Shown here: piece after piece, positions 8,552 to 17,061 of the stretch
How the letters are laid out: each line of letters starts with the position of its first letter
Numbering within the stretch: the stretch's first letter is position 1
NCBI RefSeq assembly: GCF_900215205.1
Contig: NZ_OBDY01000010.1
Span: 21,862 to 85,861 of the forward strand
DNA: 64,000 bases
Direction: 5' to 3'
From: Paractinoplanes atraurantiacus
GTDB lineage: Bacteria; Actinomycetota; Actinomycetes; Mycobacteriales; Micromonosporaceae
Notes under the pieces: generated by a model
What the model was told of the DNA's origin: nothing
The model's input: the letters and a program-made list of their open reading frames with translations, nothing else
Databases searched by the model: none
Made by a program: the position numbers and the translations under genes

Positions 8552-9589
8552 GTGACCACAGTCTTGAACGACTCGCCTTTCGTGCGGGCATGCCGCGGCC
8601 TCGACGTGCCGCACACCCCGGTCTGGTTCATGCGGCAGGCCGGGCGGTCCCTGCCCGAGTACCGCAAGATCCGTGAGGGCATCGGCATGCTCGACTCGTG
8701 CCGGCGTCCCGACCTGGTCACCGAGATCACCCTGCAGCCGGTGCGCCGGCACAACGTGGACGCGGCGATCCTGTTCAGCGACATCGTCGTGCCGATCGCG
8801 GCGGCCGGCATCGACCTCGACATCGTGCCCGGCACCGGCCCGGTCGTGGCCGAGCCGGTGCGCACACCGGCCGGCATCGAGCGGCTGCGGCAGATCACCC
8901 CGGACGATGTGGGCTTCGTCGCCGAGTCGGTCCGCTTGCTGGTCAAGGAGCTGGGCGGCACGCCGCTGATCGGCTTCGCGGGCGCGCCGTTCACGCTGGC
9001 CAGCTACCTCATCGAGGGCGGTCCGTCACGGACCTACCTCAAGACCAAGGCCATGATGTACGGCGAGCCGGCGCTCTGGAACGCGCTGCTGTCCCGCCTG
9101 GCCGACATCACGCTGACCTTCCTGCGCACCCAGATCGACGCCGGCGTCAGCGCGGTGCAGCTGTTCGACTCGTGGGCCGGCGCGCTGAGCGAGGCCGACT
9201 ATCGCGAGCACGTGCTGCCGCACTCGTCGCGGGTGCTGGCCGGGCTGGCCGGCGCCGGCGTGCCCCGCATCCACTTCGGCGTGGGCACCGCGGTGCTGCT
9301 CGAGGCGATGGGCGAGGCGGGCGCCGACGTGGTCGGCGTGGATTGGCGGACGCCACTCGATCGGGCGACGAAGGTGATCGGGCCGTCCAAGGCGGTGCAG
9401 GGCAACCTCGACCCGGCGGTGCTGTTCGCCGGTCGCGAGGTCGTCGAGCGCGAGGCCCGCCGGGTGCTCGAGCAGGGCCGGGCGGCGCCCGGGCACGTCT
9501 TCAACCTGGGACACGGCGTGATGCCCGAGACCGACCCGGACGCGCTGACCAGGCTGGTCGCGTTCGTCCACGAGACGTCCGCTCGCTAG
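8552..9589 (+). CDS. hemE: Uroporphyrinogen decarboxylase
   Basis: A 345-residue enzyme that decarboxylates uroporphyrinogen III to coproporphyrinogen III, the branch step of haem biosynthesis. The diagnostic PVWFMRQAGRSLPEYR motif lies near the N-terminus, and GFAGAPFTLASYLIEGG and FNLGHGVMPETDPD are also family signatures. I chose the GTG at 8552, which gives VTTVLNDSPFVRAC; the open frame continues seven codons upstream to an ATG at 8531 without a clear ribosome site for either. It is the first gene of hemE-cgoX-chdC. Confidence 0.95.
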   Translation: MTTVLNDSPFVRACRGLDVPHTPVWFMRQAGRSLPEYRKIREGIGMLDSCRRPDLVTEITLQPVRRHNVDAAILFSDIVVPIAAAGIDLDIVPGTGPVVAEPVRTPAGIERLRQITPDDVGFVAESVRLLVKELGGTPLIGFAGAPFTLASYLIEGGPSRTYLKTKAMMYGEPALWNALLSRLADITLTFLRTQIDAGVSAVQLFDSWAGALSEADYREHVLPHSSRVLAGLAGAGVPRIHFGVGTAVLLEAMGEAGADVVGVDWRTPLDRATKVIGPSKAVQGNLDPAVLFAGREVVEREARRVLEQGRAAPGHVFNLGHGVMPETDPDALTRLVAFVHETSAR

Positions 9590-9647
9590 GTCACACCGAG
9601 CGCCCCCGGCCGAGGCGGCGGGGGCGCCGAGTGGAAGGGTTGAGGTC

Positions 9648-11030
9648 GTGCGGAAGCGGGTTGCGGTCATCGGAGGCGGCATCGCCGGCCTCGCGGCGGC
9701 CGTGCGGCTGCGGGATCTGACGCCGCCGGACACCGAGATCATCGTGTACGAGCAGAGCGGCGCCCTGGGCGGCAAGCTGCGCACCGGTGAGCTGGGCGGG
9801 GTGACCGTCGAGCGGGGTGCCGAGTCGTTCCTGATGTCGGGCACCGACGGGGCCGAGTCGGCCGCGGTCGGGCTGGTCAAGCGGCTCGGACTGGGCGACG
9901 CGATCAAGCATCCGGCCAAGGTGCCGGCCGCGCTGGCCTTCGGTGGGCGGCTCGCTCCGATGCCGTCGGGCACGCTTGTCGGCGTACCGGGAGATCTGGC
10001 GCAACTCGGCGATGTGGCGCACCCGGCCGCCGAGAGGGACCACGACGCCGGCCGTCCGCTGCTCGCCGCAGGCGAAGACGTGGCGGTCGGGGCGCTGGTG
10101 CGTGACCGTTATGGCGACGAGGTCGTGGACCGGCTCGTCGATCCGATGCTCGGCGGGGTCTACGCGGGACGGGCCGACGGGCTGTCGTTGCAGGTGACGA
10201 TGCCGCAGCTGGCGCGGACGGCGCGGGTCGAGCACACGTTGCAAGATGCCGTGCGGGCGGCGCAGCGGGCGAGTCGCCGCGAGCCCGGCAAGCCGATCTT
10301 CGGTGCGGTCGAGGGCGGCATGAGCCGCCTGGTGGGCGCGGCGGCGGCGGCGAGTGGGGCGCGGATAAGCCTGGGTCTTCCGGTACGCGGGATCGCGCGC
10401 ACGGCGCATGGGTGGCGGTTGCTGCTCGGGCCGGTGCCGGCGCCGCAGACCGATGACGTCGACGCCGTGGTGTTGGCCGTGCCCTCCACGCCGGCCGCGC
10501 GGCTTTTGTCCGATGTTGCCCCGGCCGCGGCGGCCGCTCTCGGGGGCCTGGACTACGCGAGCGTGGCTCTGGTCGGTCTTGCGCTGCCGCCGGGGACGCC
10601 GCTTCCGGACTTGTCGGGATTCTTGGTTCCGCCGAGTGAGGGCACGCTGGTCAAGGCGGCCACGTTCTTCACGACCAAGTGGTCGCTGCCGAGCGGTGGG
10701 CCGGTGATCGTGCGGGCCTCGCTCGGGCGCGCGGGCGAAGAGGAGCGGCTCCAGTTCGACGACTCGGTGCTGCTGTCACGCGCCGTCGATGAGCTCGGTC
10801 AGCTTCTCGGTGACGAGCTTCCGCCACCGGCCGCCTCGTGGGTGCAGCGCTGGGGCGGTGGGCTGCCGCAGTACGCGCCGGGGCACCTCGACCGGCTGGC
10901 CGCGGCCCGGGCCGCGCTGCCGCCGGGGCTGGCCCTGGCCGGCGCGGCCTTCGACGGGATCGGCATCCCGGTCTGCATCGCCAGTGGTGAGCGGGCCGCC
11001 GAAGACGTGAGCAAGATGCTGGAGGGTTGA
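9648..11030 (+). CDS. cgoX: Coproporphyrinogen III oxidase (HemG/HemY-type flavoprotein)
   Basis: A 460-residue FAD enzyme beginning with the dinucleotide-binding motif VIGGGIAGLAAAVRLRD. It contains the family segments VERGAESFLMS, GDEVVDRLVDPMLGGVYAGRAD and a C-terminal FAD-contact motif (LALAGAAFDGIGIPVCIASG). It was formerly annotated as protoporphyrinogen oxidase. The neighbouring chdC shows that this organism uses the coproporphyrin-dependent route, so the expected reaction is six-electron oxidation of coproporphyrinogen III to coproporphyrin III. The start is GTG 9648. Spacing of 58 bases to hemE and 4 bases to chdC supports one operon. Confidence 0.92.
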   Translation: MRKRVAVIGGGIAGLAAAVRLRDLTPPDTEIIVYEQSGALGGKLRTGELGGVTVERGAESFLMSGTDGAESAAVGLVKRLGLGDAIKHPAKVPAALAFGGRLAPMPSGTLVGVPGDLAQLGDVAHPAAERDHDAGRPLLAAGEDVAVGALVRDRYGDEVVDRLVDPMLGGVYAGRADGLSLQVTMPQLARTARVEHTLQDAVRAAQRASRREPGKPIFGAVEGGMSRLVGAAAAASGARISLGLPVRGIARTAHGWRLLLGPVPAPQTDDVDAVVLAVPSTPAARLLSDVAPAAAAALGGLDYASVALVGLALPPGTPLPDLSGFLVPPSEGTLVKAATFFTTKWSLPSGGPVIVRASLGRAGEEERLQFDDSVLLSRAVDELGQLLGDELPPPAASWVQRWGGGLPQYAPGHLDRLAAARAALPPGLALAGAAFDGIGIPVCIASGERAAEDVSKMLEG

Positions 11031-11034
11031 GGGA

Positions 11035-11736
11035 ATGGGTGAGCAGACGAACGCGGCGCGGCTCAACGAGCTGAACGCGACGATCCGGTACACGATGTGG
11101 TCGGTCTTCCGGGCGCAGACGCCGCTGCCGGCGTTGCGCGACGAGCTGGCCGGTGAGGTCGACGGCCTCTTCGAGCAGCTCTCCGCGAAGGACGTGACGA
11201 TCCGCGGCACGTACGACGTGTCCGGGCTCCGGGCCGACGCCGACGTGATGATCTGGTGGCACTCGGAGTCGCCGGACGCGCTCCAGGAGGCGTACTCCCT
11301 GTTCCGCCGGACCGCGCTGGGCCGGCACCTGGCCCCGGTCTGGTCGCAGATGGCGCTGCACCGCCCGGCCGAGTTCAACAAGAGCCACATCCCGGCCTTC
11401 CTGGCCGGCGAGGAGGCCCGCCCCTACCTCTGCGTCTACCCCTTCGTGCGGTCGTACGAGTGGTACCTGCTGCCCGACGAGGAGCGGCGCCACATGCTGG
11501 CCGAGCACGGCAAGCTGGCCCGCGGATATCCGGACGTGCGGGCCAACACGGTCGCCTCGTTCGCGCTCGGCGACTACGAGTGGATGCTGGCCTTCGAGGC
11601 CGACGAGCTATACCGCATCGTCGACCTGATGCGTGACCTGCGGGCCTCCGAGGCGCGGCGGCACGTGCGCGAGGAGGTTCCGTTCTACACGGGCCGCCGG
11701 CGCTCGGTGGCCGAGATCGTCGCCACCCTGCCTTAA
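11035..11736 (+). CDS. chdC: Coproheme decarboxylase (HemQ)
   Basis: A 233-residue protein of the chlorite-dismutase fold that oxidatively decarboxylates coproheme III to haem b, the last step of the Gram-positive haem route. The actinobacterial signature YPFVRSYEWYLLPDEERR is present. The predicted proximal haem ligand is His158 in MLAEHGKLARGYPDVRANT, and the C-terminus has EVPFYTGRR. It starts 4 bases after cgoX and is almost certainly co-transcribed. It overlaps the convergent GNAT gene by 4 bases. Ferrochelatase (cpfC) is not in this window. Confidence 0.95.
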   Translation: MGEQTNAARLNELNATIRYTMWSVFRAQTPLPALRDELAGEVDGLFEQLSAKDVTIRGTYDVSGLRADADVMIWWHSESPDALQEAYSLFRRTALGRHLAPVWSQMALHRPAEFNKSHIPAFLAGEEARPYLCVYPFVRSYEWYLLPDEERRHMLAEHGKLARGYPDVRANTVASFALGDYEWMLAFEADELYRIVDLMRDLRASEARRHVREEVPFYTGRRRSVAEIVATLP

Positions 11737-12179
11737 GGCTCACGCCGCATGGGGACGTGCGGGATGCCGTCCTCGAGGAACTGGGGACCGGTCGGCTCGA
11801 ATCCGAACTTGGCGTAGAACTTCGTGAGATGCGCCTGGGCGTCCAGCACGCTCGGGCGATTTCCGATGATCGCCAGGGCTTCGGTCATGAGCCGGCCGGA
11901 GAGCCCGCCGCCCCGGGCGCTCTTGGCGGTGACGACGCGACCGATGCGCTGCACGTCGCCGTCGTTCAGAATGCGGAGATAGGACCGTATCTCACCGTCG
12001 CGCTCCAGCCACACATGCCGGGTGCCGGGCTCGTCGTCCCGGCCGTCCAGTTCGCTGTACGCGCACTGCTGCTCGGTGATGAACACGTCGGCGCGGAGCT
12101 TGAGGATCCCGTACAGCGTCGTGGTGTCGAGATCGCGAAACGTGGCCGACCGCAATTCGTCATGAGGTTCCGGAAGCAT
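11733..12179 (-). CDS. ElaA-like GNAT N-acetyltransferase
   Basis: A 148-residue single-domain acetyltransferase resembling ElaA. LYGILKLRADVFITEQQCAY is typical of the ElaA N-terminus, RIGRVVTAKSARGGGLSGRL is the acetyl-CoA pyrophosphate loop, and FYAKFGFEPTGPQFLEDGIP closes the fold. The substrate is unknown. It converges on chdC and is divergent from the CBM48-like gene. Confidence 0.85.
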   Translation of the reverse strand: MLPEPHDELRSATFRDLDTTTLYGILKLRADVFITEQQCAYSELDGRDDEPGTRHVWLERDGEIRSYLRILNDGDVQRIGRVVTAKSARGGGLSGRLMTEALAIIGNRPSVLDAQAHLTKFYAKFGFEPTGPQFLEDGIPHVPMRREP

Positions 12180-12260
12180 GCCGAAAGCGTATGCGGCGCG
12201 GCGTCACCCGTATCGTCCCCGGGCGTTGTACGGATGGAAGCCCGAGGTGTGGAGGCCTTC

Positions 12261-12515
12261 ATGATCAAGCGGAGCAAGCTGTTCGGCAACAAGACCCGGG
12301 TGACCTTCTGCCTGCCCCAGGCGGCGGTCGACGGGCAGGTCAGCGTCGTGGGCACGTTCAACGAGTGGGAGCCGGGACGGCACGAGCTCAAGCCGCGCCG
12401 CGACGGCACCCGCACGGTCAGCGTGACCGTCGGCCCCGGCCGCTACCGGTTCCGCTACCTGGCCACCGGCGGCGTCTGGTTCGACGACGAGGTGGGTGAC
12501 GAGCTTCTCGTGTGA
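12261..12515 (+). CDS. Isoamylase-early-set (CBM48/AMPK-beta-like) small protein
   Basis: An 84-residue protein starting at an ATG with GTGGAGG 6 bases upstream. The sequence VSVVGTFNEWEPGRHELKPR followed by GRYRFRYLATGGVWFDDE matches the glycogen-recognition/isoamylase N-terminal beta-sandwich of CBM48. The single domain is the whole protein, with no catalytic partner fused. Such stand-alone domains are frequent in actinobacteria. A role in alpha-glucan binding or as an adaptor is inference. Confidence 0.82.
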   Translation: MIKRSKLFGNKTRVTFCLPQAAVDGQVSVVGTFNEWEPGRHELKPRRDGTRTVSVTVGPGRYRFRYLATGGVWFDDEVGDELLV

Positions 12516-12589
12516 GGGGTTTCGCAGTTTCGGCCGTACTGCACCGGAGATTCGCTTGACTTGGCAGGCAGATCTTCGAGGAGGCAACC

Positions 12590-13198
12590 ATGGCCGGTAC
12601 GCGGCTCGCAGTCATCTACTACTCGTCCACCGGAACCATCCACAAGATGGCCGAGCGTCTGGCCGAAGCGGGTGAGAAGGCGGGGGCCGAGGTGCGTCTG
12701 CGCCAGGTCCCCGAGCTCGCCCCGGCCGAGGCGATCGCGTCCAACGCGGCCTGGAGCCAGCACTTCGACAAGACGAAGAACGAGCCCAAGGCCACGGCCG
12801 ACGACGTGGTCTGGGCCGACGCGGTGCTGTTCGGCTCGCCGACCCGGTACGGCAACGTGGCGAGCCAGCTCAAGCAGTTCATCGACACGCTCGGCCCGCA
12901 GTGGGGCCAGGGTCTGCTCGCCAACAAGGCGTACGCGGGCTTCACCGCCTCGATGACCGCGCACGGCGGCCAGGAGTCGACGCTGCTGGCGCTGTACAAC
13001 ACGATCTACCACTTCGGCGGCATCGTGGTGGCTCCCGGCTACACCGACCCGCTCAAGTTCGCCGATGGAAACCCGTACGGCGTCTCGCACGTCACCGGCG
13101 GCACGAACGACGCCCCTCTGGGTGACGCGCAGTACGCCGCGCTGGACCACCTCGCGCAGCGGATCGTCTCGATCGGCTCTCGCCTGAAAAGCGAATAA
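12590..13198 (+). CDS. wrbA: NAD(P)H:quinone oxidoreductase, WrbA type
   Basis: A 202-residue flavodoxin-like FMN enzyme that reduces quinones by two electrons. The FMN phosphate loop is YYSSTGTIHKMAERLAE. GSPTRYGNVASQLKQFIDTLG and TASMTAHGGQESTLLALYNT are WrbA signatures. A strong GAGGAGG ribosome site sits 6 bases before the ATG. A 7-bp stem (AAAGCGA/TCGCTTT) spans the stop codon at 13188-13208. Confidence 0.95.
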   Translation: MAGTRLAVIYYSSTGTIHKMAERLAEAGEKAGAEVRLRQVPELAPAEAIASNAAWSQHFDKTKNEPKATADDVVWADAVLFGSPTRYGNVASQLKQFIDTLGPQWGQGLLANKAYAGFTASMTAHGGQESTLLALYNTIYHFGGIVVAPGYTDPLKFADGNPYGVSHVTGGTNDAPLGDAQYAALDHLAQRIVSIGSRLKSE

Positions 13199-13226
13199 AA
13201 CTCGCTTTCATCGCTAATCTGGCTCC

Positions 13227-13484
13227 ATGACCACGTACGAGACCGCCGACCTGCACACCCGGGTCGCCCGGTACGAGGCCGCCCTGGAAGAGTTGCGGGC
13301 GGCGCACCAGGACGTCCGCAGCGTGCTCCAGGACCAGATCCTCTACGAACGGTGGCAGCAGATGGGCGCCGACCTCGGCTTCGTCGCCGACCAGGCGCCG
13401 CCGCCCGACCAGACCCGGTCCCAGCGGGACCTCCAGTCGCTCAACGAGCACATCCCGCAGATGTCGGACAGCTGGGCGAGCTAG
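13227..13484 (+). CDS. Small hypothetical coiled-coil-like protein
   Basis: An 85-residue acidic protein with no recognised domain. Residues 8-45 have a helical heptad pattern (LHTRVARYEAALEELRAAHQ). The C-terminal part is polar. It has typical high-GC codon use and starts at an ATG 28 bases after wrbA, so it may be in the same transcript. A terminator-like hairpin follows at 13494-13518. Confidence 0.6.
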   Translation: MTTYETADLHTRVARYEAALEELRAAHQDVRSVLQDQILYERWQQMGADLGFVADQAPPPDQTRSQRDLQSLNEHIPQMSDSWAS

Positions 13485-13493
13485 GTTGCTTTT

Positions 13494-13518
13494 CCACCCC
13501 TGGCCACCTGAGGGGTGG
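13494..13518 (+). terminator. Terminator-like hairpin before thyA
   Basis: CCACCCCT (13494-13501) pairs with AGGGGTGG (13511-13518) over a 9-base loop, with no U-tract. A second G/C-rich hairpin lies at about 13558-13575. Both sit in the gap between the small hypothetical gene and thyA. Confidence 0.45.
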
Positions 13519-13601
13519 AGATCCCGGTTGCCGGCCGCTACCGGGACCCGCCGGACGGTCCCACCCCAGGGTGGGCCCGCCCGGCGGGTAGGTTGGCTGC
13601 C

Positions 13602-14402
13602 ATGCCCGTCGACACCCAGTACGAGGACCTGCTGCGCCGGGTCCTGGCCACCGGCACCCCGAAAAGCGACCGCACCGGCACCGGCACGGTCAGCCTGTTC
13701 GGCGAGCGCCTGCGTTACGACCTGTCGGCCGGCTTCCCGCTGATCACCACGAAGCGGGTGCACTTCAAGTCGCTGGCGGTCGAGCTGCTGTGGTTCCTGC
13801 GGGGTGACAGCAACGTCGGCTGGCTGCGCGAGCGCGGCGTGACGATCTGGGACGAGTGGGCCTCGCCCTCGGGTGAGCTGGGCCCGGTCTACGGGGTGCA
13901 GTGGCGCTCCTGGCCCAAGCCCGATGGCGGCCACATCGACCAGATCAGCGGCATCCTCGAGACGCTGCGCCGCGACCCCGACTCCCGCCGCATGATCGTC
14001 TCGGCGTGGAACGTGGCCGACCTGCCGGAGATGGCGCTGGCTCCCTGCCACGCCATGTTCCAGTTCTACGTGGCCGACGGCCGGCTCTCCTGCCAGCTCT
14101 ACCAGCGCAGCGCCGACCTGTTCCTGGGAGTGCCGTTCAACATCGCCAGCTACGCGCTGCTGACCCGGATGGTGGCCGATCAGGCCGGCCTGCGGCCGGG
14201 CGACTTCATCTGGGTCGGTGGCGACTGCCACATCTACAACAACCACGTCGAGCAGGTACGGGAGCAGCTGTCCCGTGAGGCGTACGAGTTCCCGCAGCTC
14301 AAAATCGCTTCGAGGCCGTCGCTGTTCGACTACGAGTACGAGGACTTCGAGGTCGTGGGATATCAGCACCACCCCGCGCTGAAGGCGCCCGTCGCGGTAT
14401 GA
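13602..14402 (+). CDS. thyA: Thymidylate synthase
   Basis: A 266-residue enzyme that methylates dUMP to dTMP using methylene-tetrahydrofolate. The catalytic Cys149 is in ALAPCHAMFQFYV. RSADLFLGVPFNIASYALL and DCHIYNNHVEQ are folate- and nucleotide-binding signatures. The ATG at 13602 is preceded by GGTAGG; the frame extends 29 codons upstream but that part overlaps the intergenic hairpins. Its stop overlaps the start of the DHFR gene (ATGA), coupling dTMP synthesis to regeneration of the oxidised folate. Confidence 0.97.
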   Translation: MPVDTQYEDLLRRVLATGTPKSDRTGTGTVSLFGERLRYDLSAGFPLITTKRVHFKSLAVELLWFLRGDSNVGWLRERGVTIWDEWASPSGELGPVYGVQWRSWPKPDGGHIDQISGILETLRRDPDSRRMIVSAWNVADLPEMALAPCHAMFQFYVADGRLSCQLYQRSADLFLGVPFNIASYALLTRMVADQAGLRPGDFIWVGGDCHIYNNHVEQVREQLSREAYEFPQLKIASRPSLFDYEYEDFEVVGYQHHPALKAPVAV

Positions 14403-14914
14403 CGGTGCACATGATCTGGGCCGAGGCGCACGACCGGGTGGTCGGCGCGAACGGCGCGATCCCGTGGCGGCTCTCCGAGGACCAGCGGATGTTCCGGGAG
14501 CGCACCGGCGGCGCGACAGTGGTCATGGGGCGGGCGACGTGGGACTCGCTCCCGGAGCGCTTCCGGCCGCTGCCCGGCCGGCGCAACGTGGTACTGACCC
14601 GTGACCCTTCGTGGTCGGCCGAAGGGGCGGAAGTCGTCCACTCGGTGGAGGAGGTGGACCTCACAGGGGAGGTCTGGGTGATCGGCGGCGAGGCGGTCTA
14701 CACGGCCTTCCTGCCGTTGGCCGACCACCTCCTGCGTACCCGCGTCGACCTGGCGGTTTCCGGCGACACGTACGCACCCGAGTTGGGTGACGGATGGGTC
14801 GTCACGTCCAGTTCGGGCTGGCAGACTTCGCAGAGCGGCCTGCGGTACGTGGTCGAGGAATTGGTTCGCACCGGGCAAGCCGCACAGCCAGGGCAGACGG
14901 CGGTTGCCGGGTGA
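14399..14914 (+). CDS. dfrA: Dihydrofolate reductase
   Basis: A 171-residue NADPH-dependent reductase that regenerates tetrahydrofolate after the ThyA reaction. Recognised from VGANGAIPWRLSEDQRMFRE (substrate-binding acid near D28), VVMGRATWDSLPERFRPLPGR and EVWVIGGEAVYTAFLP (NADPH-binding glycines). The first four bases overlap thyA. It has an extra Gln-rich C-terminal tail (about 15 residues) not needed for the fold. Confidence 0.95.
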   Translation: MTVHMIWAEAHDRVVGANGAIPWRLSEDQRMFRERTGGATVVMGRATWDSLPERFRPLPGRRNVVLTRDPSWSAEGAEVVHSVEEVDLTGEVWVIGGEAVYTAFLPLADHLLRTRVDLAVSGDTYAPELGDGWVVTSSSGWQTSQSGLRYVVEELVRTGQAAQPGQTAVAG

Positions 14915-14974
14915 AGCTAGTCTTCCGGCCGACGGATGACCGGCACGACCGGCGCTAGCAGGAAGAGGTCACTC

Positions 14975-16015
14975 ATGCTCTTGTCACCGGTGACACTCTC
15001 CGTGGTCACACCGATGTACAACGAGCGCGAAGCGGTCGATCACTTCGTCGCCCGCCTGCGCCCGGTGCTCGACGGACTCGGCGACTCGTACGAGGTCGTC
15101 GCCGTCGACGACGGCAGCAGCGACGCGACCGTCTCACGGCTGATGCAGCTGCGCGCCGAGTGGCCCCAGCTGCGGGTGGTGGCGCTGCGCCGCAACGTCG
15201 GGCACCAGACGGCGCTGCGGGCCGGTCTGCGGGCGGCCAAGGGTGCGTACGTGGTGAGCATCGACGCCGATCTGCAGGACCCGCCCGAGGTGATCGGCGA
15301 GATGCTGGCCGCGGCCCGCCGCGAAAAGGTCGACGTGGTCTACGGGGTGCGCAGCGACCGCAGCACCGACACGGCGTTCAAGCGCCAGACCGCGGGCCTG
15401 TACTACCGGGTGATGCGCAAGCTGGTCGGCCCGTGGGTCTCCGACCAGGCCGGCGACTTCCGGCTGATGAGCCGGGCCGTGGTGGACGTGCTCAACGGGC
15501 TGCCCGAGCCGCGCCCGGTCTACCGGCTGATCGTGCCGTCGCTGGGCTTCAGCAGCGCCGAGGTGCCCTACGTGCGGGCCGAGCGGGTGGCCGGCGAGAC
15601 GAAATACCCGCTGTCGAAGATGATCAAGCTGACGCTCGACAGCGTCACCAGCTTCTCGGCGGCCCCGCTGAAGATCGCCACCTGGCTCGGCCTGTTCAGC
15701 TTCTTCCTGTGCGTCGTGCTGATGATCGTCGCGCTGATCACGTGGCTGGCCGACGCGGTCGTGCCCGGCTGGACCTCGCTCTACGTGGCGGTCCTGCTGC
15801 TCGGCGGCATCCAGCTGATCTGCCTGGGCCTGCTCGGCGAGTACATCGGCCGCATCTACGCGGCCAGCCAGGGCCGGCCGCCGTTCCTGGTCGCCTTCGA
15901 CACGGCCGCGCTCGACGTCACCGACAGCGTCGCTACGCCGGTGCCCGGCGGGCCGCTCGACGATGATGTCGAGGCCGTGGAACTGGCCGGCCAGGCGCCG
16001 TCGCGTCGTCCTTAG
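14975..16015 (+). CDS. Membrane glycosyltransferase family 2 (GtrB/ArnC/DPM-like)
   Basis: A 346-residue protein. The ATG at 14975 is chosen because GGAAGAGG lies 6 bases upstream; the open frame begins 13 codons earlier. The GT-A domain begins SVVTPMYNEREAVDHFVARL, with nucleotide-binding VVAVDDGSSDAT, the metal motif SIDADLQDPP and DQAGDFRLMSR. Two transmembrane helices follow (about residues 236-262 and 269-290), then a polar tail. This is the layout of enzymes that transfer a sugar from a nucleotide donor to polyprenyl phosphate for later use outside the membrane. The sugar is not determinable. Its end overlaps msrB by 4 bases. Confidence 0.9.
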   Translation: MLLSPVTLSVVTPMYNEREAVDHFVARLRPVLDGLGDSYEVVAVDDGSSDATVSRLMQLRAEWPQLRVVALRRNVGHQTALRAGLRAAKGAYVVSIDADLQDPPEVIGEMLAAARREKVDVVYGVRSDRSTDTAFKRQTAGLYYRVMRKLVGPWVSDQAGDFRLMSRAVVDVLNGLPEPRPVYRLIVPSLGFSSAEVPYVRAERVAGETKYPLSKMIKLTLDSVTSFSAAPLKIATWLGLFSFFLCVVLMIVALITWLADAVVPGWTSLYVAVLLLGGIQLICLGLLGEYIGRIYAASQGRPPFLVAFDTAALDVTDSVATPVPGGPLDDDVEAVELAGQAPSRRP

Positions 16016-16419
16016 GCCTTCGGCTCCAGGCGGATCGACAGGCTGTTGACGCAGTGCCGGGTGTTCTTCGCGGTCATGTGCTCGCCGCGGAAGACGTGAC
16101 CCAGGTGCGAGTCACAGTTGGCACAGCGGATCTCCGTACGGACCATGCCGTGGCTGTAGTCGTTGATCTCCTTGATCGCACCGGGGATCGCGTCGTCGAA
16201 CGAGGGCCAGCCGCAGTGTGAGTCGAACTTGTCGTCGCTGGGGTAGAGGGCGGCGCCGCACGCGCGGCAGTTGTACATGCCCTCGGTCTTGGTGTCGACG
16301 TACTCCCCGGACCAGGGCGCCTCGGTGCCCGCCTGGCGAAGCACCCGGAACTCGTCGGGGGAGAGGCGGACCCGCCACTCGTCCTCGGTGGTGGGCAGGG
16401 TGGTGTCGTTCGTTGCCAT
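16012..16419 (-). CDS. msrB: Peptide-methionine (R)-S-oxide reductase
   Basis: A 135-residue enzyme that repairs methionine-R-sulfoxide. The catalytic cysteine is C123 in NTRHCVNSLSIRLEP, and a probable resolving cysteine is C69 in SHCGWPSF. Four zinc-binding cysteines form two CxxC motifs (C51/C54 and C99/C102). GHVFRGEHMT is a family motif. The length is that of a stand-alone MsrB; msrA is not nearby. Confidence 0.96.
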   Translation of the reverse strand: MATNDTTLPTTEDEWRVRLSPDEFRVLRQAGTEAPWSGEYVDTKTEGMYNCRACGAALYPSDDKFDSHCGWPSFDDAIPGAIKEINDYSHGMVRTEIRCANCDSHLGHVFRGEHMTAKNTRHCVNSLSIRLEPKA

Positions 16420-16483
16420 GCTTCAAAGGTACGACGCACCGGGGGTGCGGCCCCGGGTCTCGCGACGTCCGTTGAACCAGGGC

Positions 16484-16966
16484 ATGGACGATGCATCGGC
16501 GGCCATGTTCCGGCCCACCTGGCAGCAGGCCCTCGGGCGAGGGCTCTTTCTCGGATCGATCGCGAACGCCGGCCTCTGGCTGCTGGTAGCGGTCCTGACC
16601 TGGGCGGATCTTGCGCTGCCGGCCGGGCCCGGCTGGGCGTTCGTGGCGGTCGGGCCGGCGGTGGCCGGCGCGCTGATCGGGCTGGCGGCCCGCGGGCGGA
16701 CGGGCACGCAGATCAGTTCGGGCGGCATCCGGACCCGTTCGGTTTTCGCGGACGGCGTAGCCACCTGGGACGACGTGGCCGACATGCGGGCCGAGCGGCG
16801 CGGCGCGCGCACGGTGGTGTCGGTCTATCTGAACTCCGGCGCGAGCGTGCGCCTTCGGGCCCCGTACAGCGGTGAGCTCTTCGCGGCCGACCCCAAATTC
16901 GAGGGCAAAATGTTCGCTTTGTCCCATCTGTGGCGGAGTCACCGTTTCGGTGGTCTTCCGGGATGA
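16484..16966 (+). CDS. Small membrane protein with PH-like domain
   Basis: A 160-residue protein from ATG 16484 (another ATG at 16505). Two transmembrane helices (about 23-44 and 48-66) precede a beta-rich segment: GIRTRSVFADGVATWDDVAD followed by RTVVSVYLNSGASVRLRAPY, typical of bacterial PH-like (bPH) domains in actinobacterial membrane proteins. The function is unknown. It is divergent from msrB, with a 64-base gap. Confidence 0.72.
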   Translation: MDDASAAMFRPTWQQALGRGLFLGSIANAGLWLLVAVLTWADLALPAGPGWAFVAVGPAVAGALIGLAARGRTGTQISSGGIRTRSVFADGVATWDDVADMRAERRGARTVVSVYLNSGASVRLRAPYSGELFAADPKFEGKMFALSHLWRSHRFGGLPG

Positions 16967-17061
16967 TGACCCGCCGAGGCGGCTTAAAGGGTAAATCGGG
17001 CATTTGCCGTTAAGCTCCCCTCTCGGACCATGCACATCGCCACAGAACGGATTAACTCCTC

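Noticed and set aside
9990..10090. Compensated frameshift in cgoX
   Set aside because: The segment is a few residues shorter than in relatives I recall, but flanking motifs are in one frame and no alternative frame restores similarity.
11791..11806. T-loop-like GGCTCGAATCC suggesting a tRNA
   Set aside because: It lies inside the ElaA-like GNAT gene and no acceptor or anticodon arm can be formed around it.
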